From: Myxococcus virescens
Lineage (GTDB): Bacteria; Myxococcota; Myxococcia; Myxococcales; Myxococcaceae
DNA length: 64,000 nt
NCBI RefSeq assembly: GCF_900101905.1
Contig: NZ_FNAJ01000002.1
Coordinates: 496,001-560,000, forward strand
Reading direction: 5' to 3'
In this document: one piece after another, positions 44,576 to 53,743 of the stretch
Layout: each line of letters begins with the position of its first letter
Position numbering within the stretch: position 1 is the first letter of the stretch
Notes under the pieces: model-generated
What the model saw: only the letters and a program-made list of their open reading frames with translations
Databases searched by the model: none
What the model was told of the DNA's origin: nothing
Translations under genes and position numbers: made by a program

Positions 44576-45742
44576 TCACCCTGGAAGGGCGAGCACCACC
44601 ACCGTCTTGTTGTGGAACTGCGGAACGCCACCTCCCATGGCCCCCACTTCGCCGAGGGTCAGACAGCCCACGAGCGGCGTGGCCTCCCCGAGCGCTCCCT
44701 GCACGCGTGAGAGCTCGTCCTGGATTTCCTCGCCCAGGATGGGGTAGCGGGAGAAGCAATCGAACACGACCGCGCCGCCCAGCGCGCCAGGGGTTCCTTT
44801 CCGAGCCAGGGTGGCCGCACCCGCGGCCGCGTCCATCAGGTCCGCGCGCGCTCCCTCCATCACTCGGACCAACGAGCCATCAGGTATCTCGGCGACGCAG
44901 CGGACCGAGCCGTCGGGGCCGATGGAGATTGGATCGCGAATCACGAACTCTCCATTGGCCTGGGGAATCCCCAGCGGGTGGGTCATCGCGAAGCGGGCGA
45001 AGCCCTGCACGTCCAGCGCGTCTCCGCGGCTCGCGGCCGTGCGCCGGTAGACCTCGAACGCGCTCTCGTAATCGAGCTCGATGGCGGTCGCGCCGTGGGC
45101 CTTCGTGACCTGCGTCGGTGGGCCGTAGGGATACCAGCCGTGCTGAATCCCGACGCCTATCGGCGCCTGGGCATCCAAGGCAATCACCACCACCCGGTCC
45201 CGGTATGCCTGCCCCCCCGTGAACTGGGCTGTCATGGCGCTCCGGAGGTCGCCTCCCGCACCGCCCCCCGCCCAGACGACACCCGCCCCCGCCTCCTGCT
45301 GCGCCCCGCGCACGACTTCCGTTGGATTCCCGCTCAGCGCGTCCGGGAAGACGAGCAGCGCACGGCGGCGTCCGGGCTGCATGGGAGGCAGCTTCTCGAT
45401 GGCATGCGCCACCGCGTCGCGTCCGGCCGCTCGGGGGTCCTTGCTCATGGGCCCACCCATCCCCGTCCCGACCTGCAAGTCCATCCCGCGGAAGAGCGCG
45501 ACCACCAGCCCCTGGTGCAGCAGCTCGGCTCCCGCGAAGACGCCCGCCGCGCAGCATCCGGCCCAGGGAAGGTCCCGGAGCTCCCGCCGGAGCGCCGACG
45601 CCAGGTCATCCGCGTCATATTGGTCCGTGCAGAGGACCAAGGCGAAGGTGGGCGCGTCCGCGCCTCGCAGCGCCTCCGCGCCCGCCTCCCGAGCGGCGAC
45701 TTCGCAATCGGGCGAGCAGCTCTTTCCAATCTGCATCCACAT
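44576..45742 (-). CDS. FIST domain sensory protein
   Basis: A 388-residue soluble protein with FIST_N and FIST_C domains, predicted small-ligand (for example amino acid) sensors. N-terminal segment CCAAGVFAGAELLHQGLVVA and C-terminal PLVGCLTLGEVGAMGGGVPQ with FHNKTVVVLALPG are typical. The protein ends 16 bases before the histidine kinase gene. The start is uncertain: ATG 45742 is listed, GTG 45763 is possible; neither has a strong ribosome binding site. Confidence 0.88.
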   Translation of the reverse strand: MWMQIGKSCSPDCEVAAREAGAEALRGADAPTFALVLCTDQYDADDLASALRRELRDLPWAGCCAAGVFAGAELLHQGLVVALFRGMDLQVGTGMGGPMSKDPRAAGRDAVAHAIEKLPPMQPGRRRALLVFPDALSGNPTEVVRGAQQEAGAGVVWAGGGAGGDLRSAMTAQFTGGQAYRDRVVVIALDAQAPIGVGIQHGWYPYGPPTQVTKAHGATAIELDYESAFEVYRRTAASRGDALDVQGFARFAMTHPLGIPQANGEFVIRDPISIGPDGSVRCVAEIPDGSLVRVMEGARADLMDAAAGAATLARKGTPGALGGAVVFDCFSRYPILGEEIQDELSRVQGALGEATPLVGCLTLGEVGAMGGGVPQFHNKTVVVLALPG

Positions 45743-45910
45743 CCCACTGGAATCGATATTCACGCGCGGACTGGCGTGCAGGTGGAGCTGGCTTCGTTTG
45801 GCCGAAGCAGGCGCCTTTCGGGCCTGCCTCGGTTGACACCTCCCTCGTGCGCTCGGTTGTATCTCCGTGCTCATCGAGTGAGCGCAGCGTGCGCTCGAAA
45901 GGGGGACCTT

Positions 45911-47221
45911 GTGAGACGCGGAACCATTCTCTTTGTCCTGGCCGTCGTGACTTCCGTGGGGTGTGGCGATGCCGCGGACCCGGACCCGGGCGGGTGTCCC
46001 GAGACGGGCACGGGGACGTTGGAGTTGGCCATCGAGGGACTGCCTGCCTCCGCCAACCCTCACGTCATCATCCACCGGGGCAGTGAGTCCCGGGAGGTGC
46101 GCGCGGGCGGCCGGCTGACGGGGCTCGCGGCGGGCATGTGGACGCTCTCCCCCGAGCCGGTGGCGGGGAGCGGTGGCCGGGTTCGCGCCGCCTATGATGC
46201 GTCGGCCCGTCAGGTATGCGTCTTGGATGGCGAAGCGGCTGCGGCGGCCATCCAATACGCGCTCATCCCCAGCAGCCAGCGGCTGTGGCTGTCCACCAGC
46301 AACGGGGCGGCCGAGGTGGAGGCCTTCGCCGCCGAGGAACTGGAGGTCACGGGCGCGCCGCCGGCCACCGTCCGGCTCGGTTCGAGCCCGGGCATTCCCC
46401 GGGCTTCAGGGCTCGCGTTCGACAGGCGTGGCAACCTCTGGATGGCGCTGGGGTCGGGGGAGCTGCGGCGCTACCCCGCAGGCGACCTGGGCGCCTCTGG
46501 CGTCAAGAGCCCCGACGTCATCATGAGCGGCGGCGTGTTGAGCGCCGGCAGCCCAGGGCCCATCGCCATCGCATTCGATGCCGCTGGCGACCTGTGGACC
46601 TCCATCGGGTTCAGCAACACCGTCATCCGGTTTGGCGCGGCCCAGCTCGTCTCCGGCACCGCCCCGGCGCCGCAGGTCGTGCTGAGCGGGCTGGGAGACC
46701 CCTCCACGCTCGCGTTCGACGCCATGGGCAACCTCTGGGTGGGAGACGTGACGGCCGGGGCCTCTCGCGTCCACAAGGTGGCCGCATCGAGCCTCCAGGC
46801 GTCCGGCGCGGTGACGCCCGTCACGAGCATCGAGGTGCTGGAAGCCGCTCCGGGCAGGAGCTTCGCGGGCCCCGCGGGGCTGGCCTTCGATGGGGAGCGA
46901 AACCTGTGGGTTTCCTATGGCGCGAGCGGCGTCGTCGTGCGGCTCACGCCCGAAGACCAGGGCGGCTCCGGCGCGGTGAGCGTCGTCCCGGGTATCCAGA
47001 TTGACGCGGGCGGTCCCAAGGAACTCGCCTTCGACGAAGGCGGGGGGCTCTGGATGGCCTACAACTCAGGGAGCATTTCCCGGCTGAGCCCGAGCCAGCT
47101 CAGCGTCTCCGGCGCGCCCACGCCCGACGTCGTCATCTCCAGTCCCGACCTCGGGGCCACGCATGGCGTCGCGGTGTATCCCGCTCCCGCGAACCTGCCG
47201 CTGTTCCACCGGCTGCCGTGA
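45911..47221 (+). CDS. NHL/SMP-30-like propeller lipoprotein
   Basis: A 436-residue probable lipoprotein. GTG at 45911 is preceded by GGGGG seven bases upstream; MRRGTILFVLAVVTSVGC ends in a lipobox-like SVGC (the -3 residue is Ser, atypical). A Gly/Pro-rich N-terminal domain is followed by at least five repeats with LAFDRRGNLWMALGSGELRR, IAFDAAGDLWTSIGFSNTVI, LAFDAMGNLWVGDV and LAFDGERNLWVSYG, the NHL/SMP-30 propeller pattern. Ligand unknown. Divergent from the FIST gene; a hairpin follows. Confidence 0.82.
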   Translation: MRRGTILFVLAVVTSVGCGDAADPDPGGCPETGTGTLELAIEGLPASANPHVIIHRGSESREVRAGGRLTGLAAGMWTLSPEPVAGSGGRVRAAYDASARQVCVLDGEAAAAAIQYALIPSSQRLWLSTSNGAAEVEAFAAEELEVTGAPPATVRLGSSPGIPRASGLAFDRRGNLWMALGSGELRRYPAGDLGASGVKSPDVIMSGGVLSAGSPGPIAIAFDAAGDLWTSIGFSNTVIRFGAAQLVSGTAPAPQVVLSGLGDPSTLAFDAMGNLWVGDVTAGASRVHKVAASSLQASGAVTPVTSIEVLEAAPGRSFAGPAGLAFDGERNLWVSYGASGVVVRLTPEDQGGSGAVSVVPGIQIDAGGPKELAFDEGGGLWMAYNSGSISRLSPSQLSVSGAPTPDVVISSPDLGATHGVAVYPAPANLPLFHRLP

Positions 47222-47292
47222 CACGGGCCGGTTGGCGCGGGGCGCTGGCCGCTCGACACTTCCAGCGCGCAACGAACCGTTGAATGGCCGGG

Positions 47293-47312
47293 CGGGGGAC
47301 TTCCGTCCCCCG
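47293..47312 (+). terminator. GC-rich hairpin after propeller lipoprotein gene
   Basis: A perfect 8-bp stem with a TTCC loop lies 72 bases after the stop of the propeller lipoprotein and 26 bases before the next start. It may end the first transcript or structure the leader of the second. Confidence 0.5.
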
Positions 47313-47337
47313 TTGCCGGGACAGTAGCGTTGCTCGC

Positions 47338-47994
47338 ATGGCATCGGGCACCGTCTTGCTGCGACTCGGCGTGTTGGGAGGGCTGCTCGCGGGTTCCGCA
47401 TCGCTGGCGGCGGACACGGCGGATGTGCCCCGGGCGGAAGCCGCTCCGGTGGTCCCGGAGTCCTCGTCCGTGCAGTGGCAGCTCCTGGCGGGCGGCCTCG
47501 CCTCGCTCGATGGCTACGCCTCAACGGGTTACCAGGGATGGTTGCTCGGGGCCGGCTGGGAGTTCCCCCGGCTGCGCTTCCGCTTCCAGTTCCTGGCAGG
47601 CCTCCCGTCGAGCATGGTGGAGACCCGCACCGAGGTGAAGCTGGAGCAGTACGTCTTCGGCTTCTGGCTGGACACGCCCATGCTCCGCTCGGGTGCGTGG
47701 CGTTGGAGCGTGGGCGCGGGGGCGGGCTTCCTCCTCTTCGGCCGGACCGCTTTTGCCCGCGTGGGTGGACTGGACACCGCGGGCCCCCGCTTCGTCCCCG
47801 CGCTCCTCACGGGGCCGGATACCTCCCTGCGCTGGCGTTTCTCGAAGTACTTCGCCGTGGAGGGCTCGCTGGCGATGGACGTCGTCTTCGGCCGCCCCCT
47901 CATCGGCTTCCAGGGCGCGCAGGGGTTCGAACCGCTCTATGAGGGCTGGGCCGTCCGGCCGCGCCTGAGCGTCGCGATGATGGTCTTCCCGTGA
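47338..47994 (+). CDS. Exported beta-rich protein, possible outer-membrane barrel
   Basis: A 218-residue protein with a signal peptide (LGVLGGLLAGSASLAA). The mature chain alternates aromatic and polar residues in short strands (YQGWLLGAGWEFPRLRFRFQ, VKLEQYVFGFWLD, WSVGAGAGFLLFGRTAF) and ends PRLSVAMMVFP, as expected of a small outer-membrane beta-barrel. No family recognised. The following lipoprotein gene starts 15 bases after its stop. Confidence 0.72.
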   Translation: MASGTVLLRLGVLGGLLAGSASLAADTADVPRAEAAPVVPESSSVQWQLLAGGLASLDGYASTGYQGWLLGAGWEFPRLRFRFQFLAGLPSSMVETRTEVKLEQYVFGFWLDTPMLRSGAWRWSVGAGAGFLLFGRTAFARVGGLDTAGPRFVPALLTGPDTSLRWRFSKYFAVEGSLAMDVVFGRPLIGFQGAQGFEPLYEGWAVRPRLSVAMMVFP

Positions 47995-48008
47995 AAGGTG
48001 GCCGCCCG

Positions 48009-48290
48009 ATGAACCGCACTGACCTCGCCTCGCACGCGCCTCGCGGGACGTTCCGGCACCTGCTCGTCCTGGCACTGCTGGCCTGGAGCGGAGGCTGCGC
48101 CGTGGAGGACCCCGTCGCGCGGCTGCGTGTCGCGGACGGTGGGACGGGCACCTTCTCCACCGAGGACGACGAGGCCCTGCTCCTCGGTGAGGAGGGCCTG
48201 GAGCTGGCGCTTCCGGATTGCGCGGAGGTCGAGCCGGACGCCGGCTCGGGCGTGGCTTGCGAGGACGCGGGGACGCCGGACGTCCCGTAG
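48009..48290 (+). CDS. Small acidic lipoprotein
   Basis: A 93-residue lipoprotein: signal peptide with RHLLVLALLAWSGGC lipobox, then an acidic mature part (TEDDEALLLGEEGLELALPD) with two more Cys. AAGGTGG eight bases upstream supports ATG 48009; a GTG at 47991 overlapping the previous stop is possible. No domain recognised. Confidence 0.65.
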   Translation: MNRTDLASHAPRGTFRHLLVLALLAWSGGCAVEDPVARLRVADGGTGTFSTEDDEALLLGEEGLELALPDCAEVEPDAGSGVACEDAGTPDVP

Positions 48291-48563
48291 TCGCCTGGTG
48301 GCAGGCGTGGGTGGACATCCCACGCGGTGGGGCTCGACGGTGAATCGCACGTCCCGAGGCTCCAGGAACTGGCGCCGCCGGAGTCTCGTGTCCATGTTGT
48401 GCGCGTCCATCCGGTGAACAGGAAGGTGCGCGTGTTCCAGCCAGCTCCTCGCGATGCGCGAGCCCATGATGGGAGCTGGCCCGTGTTGCTGTGGGAGCCT
48501 GCGGCCACGCGGCCGCGCGGTGGAGCGCCCCGGTCATTGGAGAGGGCATCGACGCCCTGCGCC

Positions 48564-48920
48564 ATGGCGCCCGTGGTGCTGGAGGTGCGCCCGCGGTTCC
48601 GCACGGCGGACGCCGAGGTGACAGTGGGCAGCGGCGCCGAGTGCGACATCGTCCTCGCCGAGCCCACGGTGTCCCGCCTGCATGCGCGCCTTCGTCGTGA
48701 GCCGCACACCGGGCTGTGGTGCGTGACGGACCTGGAGAGCGAGCGGGGGACGTACCAGGATGGGGTGCTCATCCTGCCGGGCCGGCCCGCGCCGCTGCTG
48801 TGCCGCTCCCGGCTCACGCTGGGGAACGTGGAGCTCCTGTTCCTCCAGACGTATGCCTTCGAGCAGTCCGTGCGCGTGTCCTCGCTGACGCCCCCGGTGA
48901 GCTTGACCCGCCGGAGGTGA
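48564..48920 (+). CDS. FHA domain protein
   Basis: A 118-residue protein that is essentially one forkhead-associated phosphothreonine-binding domain: VTVGSGAECDIVLAEPTVSR, LHARLRRE and DLESERGTYQDGV replace the classical GR-x-S-x2-N-x-I, SR-x-HA and N-G pattern; the Arg of GR is Ser here, which may weaken phosphopeptide binding. The frame is open further upstream to 48327, but the FHA domain begins at the ATG at 48564, for which no strong ribosome binding site is seen. It could read signals from Ser/Thr kinases such as that encoded 11 kb downstream. The region 48291-48563 upstream shows no other gene. Confidence 0.75.
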   Translation: MAPVVLEVRPRFRTADAEVTVGSGAECDIVLAEPTVSRLHARLRREPHTGLWCVTDLESERGTYQDGVLILPGRPAPLLCRSRLTLGNVELLFLQTYAFEQSVRVSSLTPPVSLTRRR

Positions 48921-48931
48921 CCTCCTACAAA
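48903..48931 (+). promoter_or_regulatory. Candidate promoter for the first B12 riboswitch operon
   Basis: TTGACC (48903-48908), a 17-base spacer and TACAAA (48926-48931) match a housekeeping promoter. The -35 region lies inside the end of the FHA gene, whose stop is at 48918-48920, and the riboswitch follows at once. Confidence 0.55.
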
Positions 48932-48933
48932 GG

Positions 48934-49095
48934 GCGCGCCCTTGGGTGCCCATGTCGGGCTTTCAAGAGGGAAGCCGGTGAGAGTCCGGCGCGGTCCCGC
49001 CACTGTGAACGGGCAGCCCTGAGGTCAGGGCCGGGGGCTTCGGTTTGTCGCCACTCCATCCGCGGCGGAGCGCCGCTCAGGGGGAAGGCGGAAGT
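48934..49095 (+). ncRNA. Cobalamin (B12) riboswitch, first copy
   Basis: The conserved core GAAGCCGGTGAGAGTCCGGC (48971-48990) followed by GCGGTCCCGCCACTGTGA (to 49008) is the B12-box region of cobalamin riboswitches; later elements GGTCAGGGCC and GGGGGAAGGCGGAAG (to 49095) complete the fold. Lies 138 bases upstream of the BtuB start, so it should shut off the btuB-lipoprotein-btuF-btuC operon when adenosylcobalamin is plentiful. No clear intrinsic terminator follows, so control of translation initiation is more likely. Confidence 0.92.
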
Positions 49096-49232
49096 CCTCT
49101 TCTGGCATGACGCAGCGTGCGCCAGTCGCCAGAGCCCGTCAGCCAGGAGACCTGCCCAGGGGTTCGGCCGAGCCTTTCGCGGGCCCGGGCGGTTGGCCTT
49201 CTCTCTTCGTCGGAGGGAGCGGAAGGCGGAGC

Positions 49233-51242
49233 ATGCGGTGGACCTTCCTCGCTGGGCCTGTCGTGTGCCTGGTGCTCAGCCTTCCATGTCCCGTCACGGC
49301 GCAGCCTTCCGAGGCCGAGCCCGCCCCCGCGCGCACCACGGTGGTTCGCGGCAGGACACCCCCTCCGCCTGAGTCTCCGGAGCGGAGGGACCCGACGGGC
49401 GCCATCACCGTCATTGATGCGCGAGAGCGAGCGGGCGAGGCGCGCGACACGGCGGAGCTGCTCGTGGGCTCGGTGGGGCTCGCGGTGCAGGACTCCGGCG
49501 GCTACGGACAGAGCAAGAGCCTGGTGGTGCGGGGCGCGTCGTCCAACGGCGTGCTCGTGTTCCTGGATGGCATTCCGCTCAACGGCGCGGGCGGCCTGTC
49601 GGACCTGTCGCTCATTCCCGCCGCGCTGGTCGAGCGCTTCGAGGTGCTGCGAGGTGGCGCGGGCGCGCGCTACGGCTCCGGCGGCCTGGGCGGCGCCATC
49701 AACATCATCACCCGCGCACCGGGGCCGAACCTGCGCACGAGTGGTGAGGTGACCTACGGGAGCTGGAACACGGCGCTGGGCCACGTCGCCGCTACGGGGC
49801 CGATGCTGGGCGGGCAGGCGCTGCTGCTGGTGCATGCGGGCCGCTCGGATGGTGACTTCGCCTACGACGTGGACGAACTGCCCGCCGTGGACGGCAATCC
49901 CCAGGTCTCCGAGCGGCGTGCGCGCAACAACGCACAGGGCGGTGGCGCGCTCCTGCGCTACCGGCGCCGGCTCGCGGGAGGCTCGCGGCTGGATGCGCTG
50001 GCGGAGCTGTCCCTGGAGGACCGCGCCATTCCGGGCACCGTGCAGAATCCCCAGTCCACCGGAGACCAGGAGCTGGGGCGGCTGGCGCTGGGCCTTCGCT
50101 GGTCGGGCGTGCTCGGCGGGCTGGGGCAGGGGAGCGCGCGAGGCTTCTTCCGGCGTGATGGCCTGGAGGTGACGGGGCACATTCCCGGCGCGGGCGGCGC
50201 GCAGCGGCACTCGGTGGGCGGCGTGGAGCTGGAGGGCCGCAGGCCGCTGGGAGAGCACCAGTCGCTGACGGTCACGGTGGCGACCTCGGGTGAGACGGTG
50301 ACGCAGGAGGAGGGCGCACAGGCCTCCTCGTGGTGGCGCGCCAGCGTCATGGCCATGGATGAGGTGCGGCTCTTCGGAGGCACGCTGGACGTGGTGCCTT
50401 CGATGCGGCTGGAGCGGGTGGGGCCGTACTGGTTGCTGTCGCCGAAGCTGGGCGCATCCGTCGAACTGGGGCGCGGCTTCGGGCTGCGCGCCAACGCCGG
50501 GCAGTCCCACCGCGCGCCGTCCTTCCTGGAGCTGTACATCCGGCAGGGGACGCTGCTGCCCAACCCCGGGCTGAAGCCCGAGCGCGCCTTGTACGCGGAC
50601 GCGGCGGTGATGTGGCGCTCCGGTCCGGAAGACTCCGAGGACGCGGCGCCGCGCTGGGGCCTCACGCTGGGCGGCTTCGCGGCGCTGTACGAGAACCTCA
50701 TCGCCTATGAGCTGTATCCGCCGCTGATGGCGCGCCCGTACAACTTCGACACCGCGCGCGTGTGGGGCCTGGAGCTGGAGGGCGAGGCGCAGCCCTTCTC
50801 CTGGCTCCTGGCCAGCACGGGCTACACGTACCTGCGCACGGAGAACCGCTATGGGGACCCGCGCTTCTTCGGCAAGGACCTGCCGTACCGTCCCAGGCAC
50901 AAGTGGGTGGGGCGGGTGCGCGCGGGGCCGGACTGGCTCAACGCCCGCGCGGAAGTGCTCTACCAGTCCGCGCAGCTCATCAACCGCACCGGCTCGCTCG
51001 ATTTGCCATCACGCACGTTGGTGAGCGCGGGCGCGTCCAGCACCTTCCTTCAGGGGCCGGACCTCACCCTGTCCGTCGAGCTGAAGAACCTCCTCGACGT
51101 CCGGACCTTCGACTTCACGGGCTTCCCGCTGCCAGGACGCGCCGTCTACGTGACGCTCGCGGTGGCGCTCGAGCCCGGCGCGTCACCGTCATCCTCATCC
51201 ACTCGGGAGCCCCATGACTCGCCCGCGTCCCCTGTCCCCTGA
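49233..51242 (+). CDS. btuB: TonB-dependent vitamin B12 receptor BtuB-like
   Basis: A 669-residue outer-membrane receptor. Signal peptide TFLAGPVVCLVLSLPCPVTA is followed by the plug domain: TGAITVIDARERAGEARDTA, LVVRGASSNGVLVFLDGIPL and FEVLRGGAGARYGSGGLGGA (the TonB-plug signature), then a 22-strand barrel with the terminal LDVRTFDFTGFPLPGRAVYV. Specificity for cobalamin is inferred from the upstream riboswitch and linked btuF and btuC. Start ATG 49233 follows AGGCGGAGC. The gene end overlaps the next ORF by 29 bases. Confidence 0.92.
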   Translation: MRWTFLAGPVVCLVLSLPCPVTAQPSEAEPAPARTTVVRGRTPPPPESPERRDPTGAITVIDARERAGEARDTAELLVGSVGLAVQDSGGYGQSKSLVVRGASSNGVLVFLDGIPLNGAGGLSDLSLIPAALVERFEVLRGGAGARYGSGGLGGAINIITRAPGPNLRTSGEVTYGSWNTALGHVAATGPMLGGQALLLVHAGRSDGDFAYDVDELPAVDGNPQVSERRARNNAQGGGALLRYRRRLAGGSRLDALAELSLEDRAIPGTVQNPQSTGDQELGRLALGLRWSGVLGGLGQGSARGFFRRDGLEVTGHIPGAGGAQRHSVGGVELEGRRPLGEHQSLTVTVATSGETVTQEEGAQASSWWRASVMAMDEVRLFGGTLDVVPSMRLERVGPYWLLSPKLGASVELGRGFGLRANAGQSHRAPSFLELYIRQGTLLPNPGLKPERALYADAAVMWRSGPEDSEDAAPRWGLTLGGFAALYENLIAYELYPPLMARPYNFDTARVWGLELEGEAQPFSWLLASTGYTYLRTENRYGDPRFFGKDLPYRPRHKWVGRVRAGPDWLNARAEVLYQSAQLINRTGSLDLPSRTLVSAGASSTFLQGPDLTLSVELKNLLDVRTFDFTGFPLPGRAVYVTLAVALEPGASPSSSSTREPHDSPASPVP

Positions 51243-52830
51243 GCCGTTCCTTCCGACCTTGCTGCTGACGGCCGTGGCGGCGCTGCTGCTCACCGGGTGC
51301 CCCGAGGAGGGCGCGGTGTGCACCTCCGGCCTGTCCGTCTGCGGTGACGCCTGCGTGGACCTGAGCGGTGACGTCGCGAACTGCGGCGCCTGTGGCAACA
51401 CGTGCGGCGATGGGCAGACGTGTCAGGCCGGCGTCTGTGACTGTCGCCCGGGGACGGAGGCCTGCGGTGGCGCGTGCGTGGCCACGGCGAGCGATGTCGC
51501 GAACTGCGGCGCCTGTGGCAACGCGTGCGCCGCGGGGCTCGTGTGTGAATCCGGCGTGTGCCGCGAAGGCTGCTCCGAAGGCAGCTTGCGGTGCGGGGAC
51601 TCGTGCGTGGACGTTCGCGCGGACGTGCTCAACTGCGGCGCCTGCGGCAACGTGTGTCCGGACGTGCAGACGTGCCACGAGGGACGCTGCGGCTACGACG
51701 TGGTGGCGGCCTGCTACACCCACGGGCAGCTCGTGGGCATCCAGGCGGGGACGGACCAGCTCGGGCCGCGGCGTCAGTTCGGCTCGGGCGTGCAGACGCT
51801 CGCGTCCTGGGACGGCCATGTGCTGGCCGCGGACGCCACGGCCTCGAAGCTGCTCCAGGCGGCGGGCGGCGCGCTGGGGACGGTGGTGGAGGAGGACTCG
51901 CTGGGCGGGGTGGCGGGCTCGCCCAACGACATCCTGGTGGACCCGCCTTATGTCTACGTCGTGGACTCGGTGAACAACACCTTGCAGGTGCTCAAGCGGG
52001 AGGGCCCTTCCCAGGGCGCGGGGCTGGGCCTGCGCACCGTGACGCAGGTGAACCTGGGGGCCAACACCAGCCCGCAGGCGCTGGCGAAGTGGGGCACCAC
52101 GCTGTACGTCCCCTTGTTCGGCACGGGCGGCTCCATGTTCCAGTTCGGCAATGCCGTCGCGCGCGTGGACATCTCCAACCCCGAGCAGCCGCGCAAGGTG
52201 GACACGATTTCGCTCACCGGGCTGGACCTGAAGCCCTTCGACGGCGGCACGGTGTTGCCGCTGCCTTACTCCGTCGCGGCGACGGAGTCGGGTGTGTACG
52301 TGAGCCTCACCAACCTGAATCCCTACAACGGCTACAAGCCCAATGGCCCGGGCATGCTCGCGAAGATCGACCCCGCGAGCGGCAGCGTGAGCGCCATCGA
52401 CCTGGGCGCGGCGGATTGCCTCAACGCGGGCTACGTGGAGGCCGTGGGTGACCAGCTCGTGGTGGCCTGCCTGGGCGAGGCCGAGTACGACGAGGCCAAC
52501 GGGCACAGCGCCAGCGCCGTGCGCGCCTCCGGGTTGGTGCTGGTGAAGAACGACGCGCCCGTGGCGGCGTACGCGCTCAAGGCGGGGTGTGAGCCCGGAA
52601 CGCCGGGCTGCAACCTCTCCGTGGCCAGCCGCTTCGCGGTGGCGGAGGGCGCGGTGTACCTGGCGGACACGAACGCGGGCCGCGTCTTCGTGGTGGCGGT
52701 GGAGGACGGGCGGTTGGTGGAGCGCCGCGGCTTCTCTTCGCCCCAGGCACTGGGGCCCGCGCTGGAGGCGTGTCCCACGGACCCGCGCCGGCCTGTGTCC
52801 AATGCCATTGACGTCACCGCCCTGCACTGA
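51214..52830 (+). CDS. Cys-rich propeller-like surface lipoprotein (BtuG-like analogue)
   Basis: A 538-residue lipoprotein. Signal peptide PTLLLTAVAALLLTGC with lipobox. Residues 30-170 contain three Cys-rich modules of the type CGDACVDLSGDVANCGACGN, then CGGACVATASDVANCGACGN and CGDSCVDVRADVLNCGACGN. Residues about 180-538 are a beta-propeller-like domain (GHVLAADATASKLLQAAGG, ILVDPPYVYVVDSVNNTLQV, VYLADTNAGRVFVVAVEDG). It sits between btuB and btuF and overlaps btuB by 29 bases, so it is translationally coupled to B12 uptake. By position and fold it resembles Bacteroides BtuG, the surface propeller that captures cobalamin for BtuB; homology is not proven. Confidence 0.85.
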   Translation: MTRPRPLSPEPFLPTLLLTAVAALLLTGCPEEGAVCTSGLSVCGDACVDLSGDVANCGACGNTCGDGQTCQAGVCDCRPGTEACGGACVATASDVANCGACGNACAAGLVCESGVCREGCSEGSLRCGDSCVDVRADVLNCGACGNVCPDVQTCHEGRCGYDVVAACYTHGQLVGIQAGTDQLGPRRQFGSGVQTLASWDGHVLAADATASKLLQAAGGALGTVVEEDSLGGVAGSPNDILVDPPYVYVVDSVNNTLQVLKREGPSQGAGLGLRTVTQVNLGANTSPQALAKWGTTLYVPLFGTGGSMFQFGNAVARVDISNPEQPRKVDTISLTGLDLKPFDGGTVLPLPYSVAATESGVYVSLTNLNPYNGYKPNGPGMLAKIDPASGSVSAIDLGAADCLNAGYVEAVGDQLVVACLGEAEYDEANGHSASAVRASGLVLVKNDAPVAAYALKAGCEPGTPGCNLSVASRFAVAEGAVYLADTNAGRVFVVAVEDGRLVERRGFSSPQALGPALEACPTDPRRPVSNAIDVTALH

Positions 52831-52843
52831 GGAAGCGCACGCC

Positions 52844-53743
52844 ATGCCGATGAACACGACTTCCACTTCGCGCCTCTGCTCGGGCATGTCCGTCCTGCTC
52901 GCCACGGTGCTGTGCCTGCTCACCGGGACGGTGAGCGCGGCGGAGACGTCGAGCCTGAGGACGCTGGGACCGCCAGCGCCTTCCAAGGTGCGACGGGTGG
53001 TGACGCTGGCGCCCTCGCTGTCGGAGATGGTGCTGTCCCTGGGCGCGGGGAGCACGCTGGTGGGGGTGTCCCGCTTCGACGAGGCGAAGGAGGTGGCGAA
53101 GTTGCCGCGCGTGGGCGGCTTCACGGACCCTTCCGTGGAGGCGGTGATTGCGCTCAAGCCAGACCTGCTCCTGGTGCAGCCCGGACCGGGCAACCAGCGT
53201 CCGGTGGAGAAGATGGCGGAGCTGGGCGTGCCCGTGCTGCTGCTGCCGCTGCACTCCGTGGCGGACGTGCTCGCGGCCATGCGCGCGGTGGGGAAGGCGC
53301 TCGGACGGGAGAAGGAGGCGGAGGCGGTGGTGGTGGGCATCGAGGCCACGCGCACGCGCATCCGGGAGGCGGCGAAGAAGCTGCCCGCGCCGCGGGTGCT
53401 GTTCGTCTATGGCTTCGAGCCGCTCGTGGTGGCGGGGCCGGGCTCCTTCGCGGACGAACTGCTCCGGGACGCGGGCGGCATCAACGTGGCGGCGGACGCG
53501 AGCTCCGCGTACCCGGTGTACTCGGTGGAGCGCGTGGTGCGTGCCCGGGCCACCGTGGTGGTGGATGCCGCGGACGTGGACGTGGGCAAGGACAAGTTGC
53601 GGGCACTGCCCGGTCTGTCCAGCGCGCGCTGGGTGGACCTGCCCTCCATGTCGCTGTTGCAGCCAGGACCTTCGCTGGGGCGGGGGCTGGAGGAACTCTT
53701 CCGTTTGCTGCATCCGAAGGGAACAGGTAAGGCCGCGCCGTGA
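52844..53743 (+). CDS. btuF: Periplasmic B12-binding protein BtuF
   Basis: A 299-residue exported solute-binding protein. Signal peptide SVLLATVLCLLTGTVSAA. The helical-backbone class III binding protein fold is visible: RRVVTLAPSLSEMVLSLGAG, PRVGGFTDPSVEAVIALKPD, DLLLVQPGPGNQRPVEKMAE, then the C-lobe with LFVYGFEPLVVAGPGSFADE and YPVYSVERV. BtuF delivers cobalamin from the periplasm to BtuCD. It follows the lipoprotein gene by 13 bases and its stop overlaps the btuC start. Confidence 0.93.
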   Translation: MPMNTTSTSRLCSGMSVLLATVLCLLTGTVSAAETSSLRTLGPPAPSKVRRVVTLAPSLSEMVLSLGAGSTLVGVSRFDEAKEVAKLPRVGGFTDPSVEAVIALKPDLLLVQPGPGNQRPVEKMAELGVPVLLLPLHSVADVLAAMRAVGKALGREKEAEAVVVGIEATRTRIREAAKKLPAPRVLFVYGFEPLVVAGPGSFADELLRDAGGINVAADASSAYPVYSVERVVRARATVVVDAADVDVGKDKLRALPGLSSARWVDLPSMSLLQPGPSLGRGLEELFRLLHPKGTGKAAP

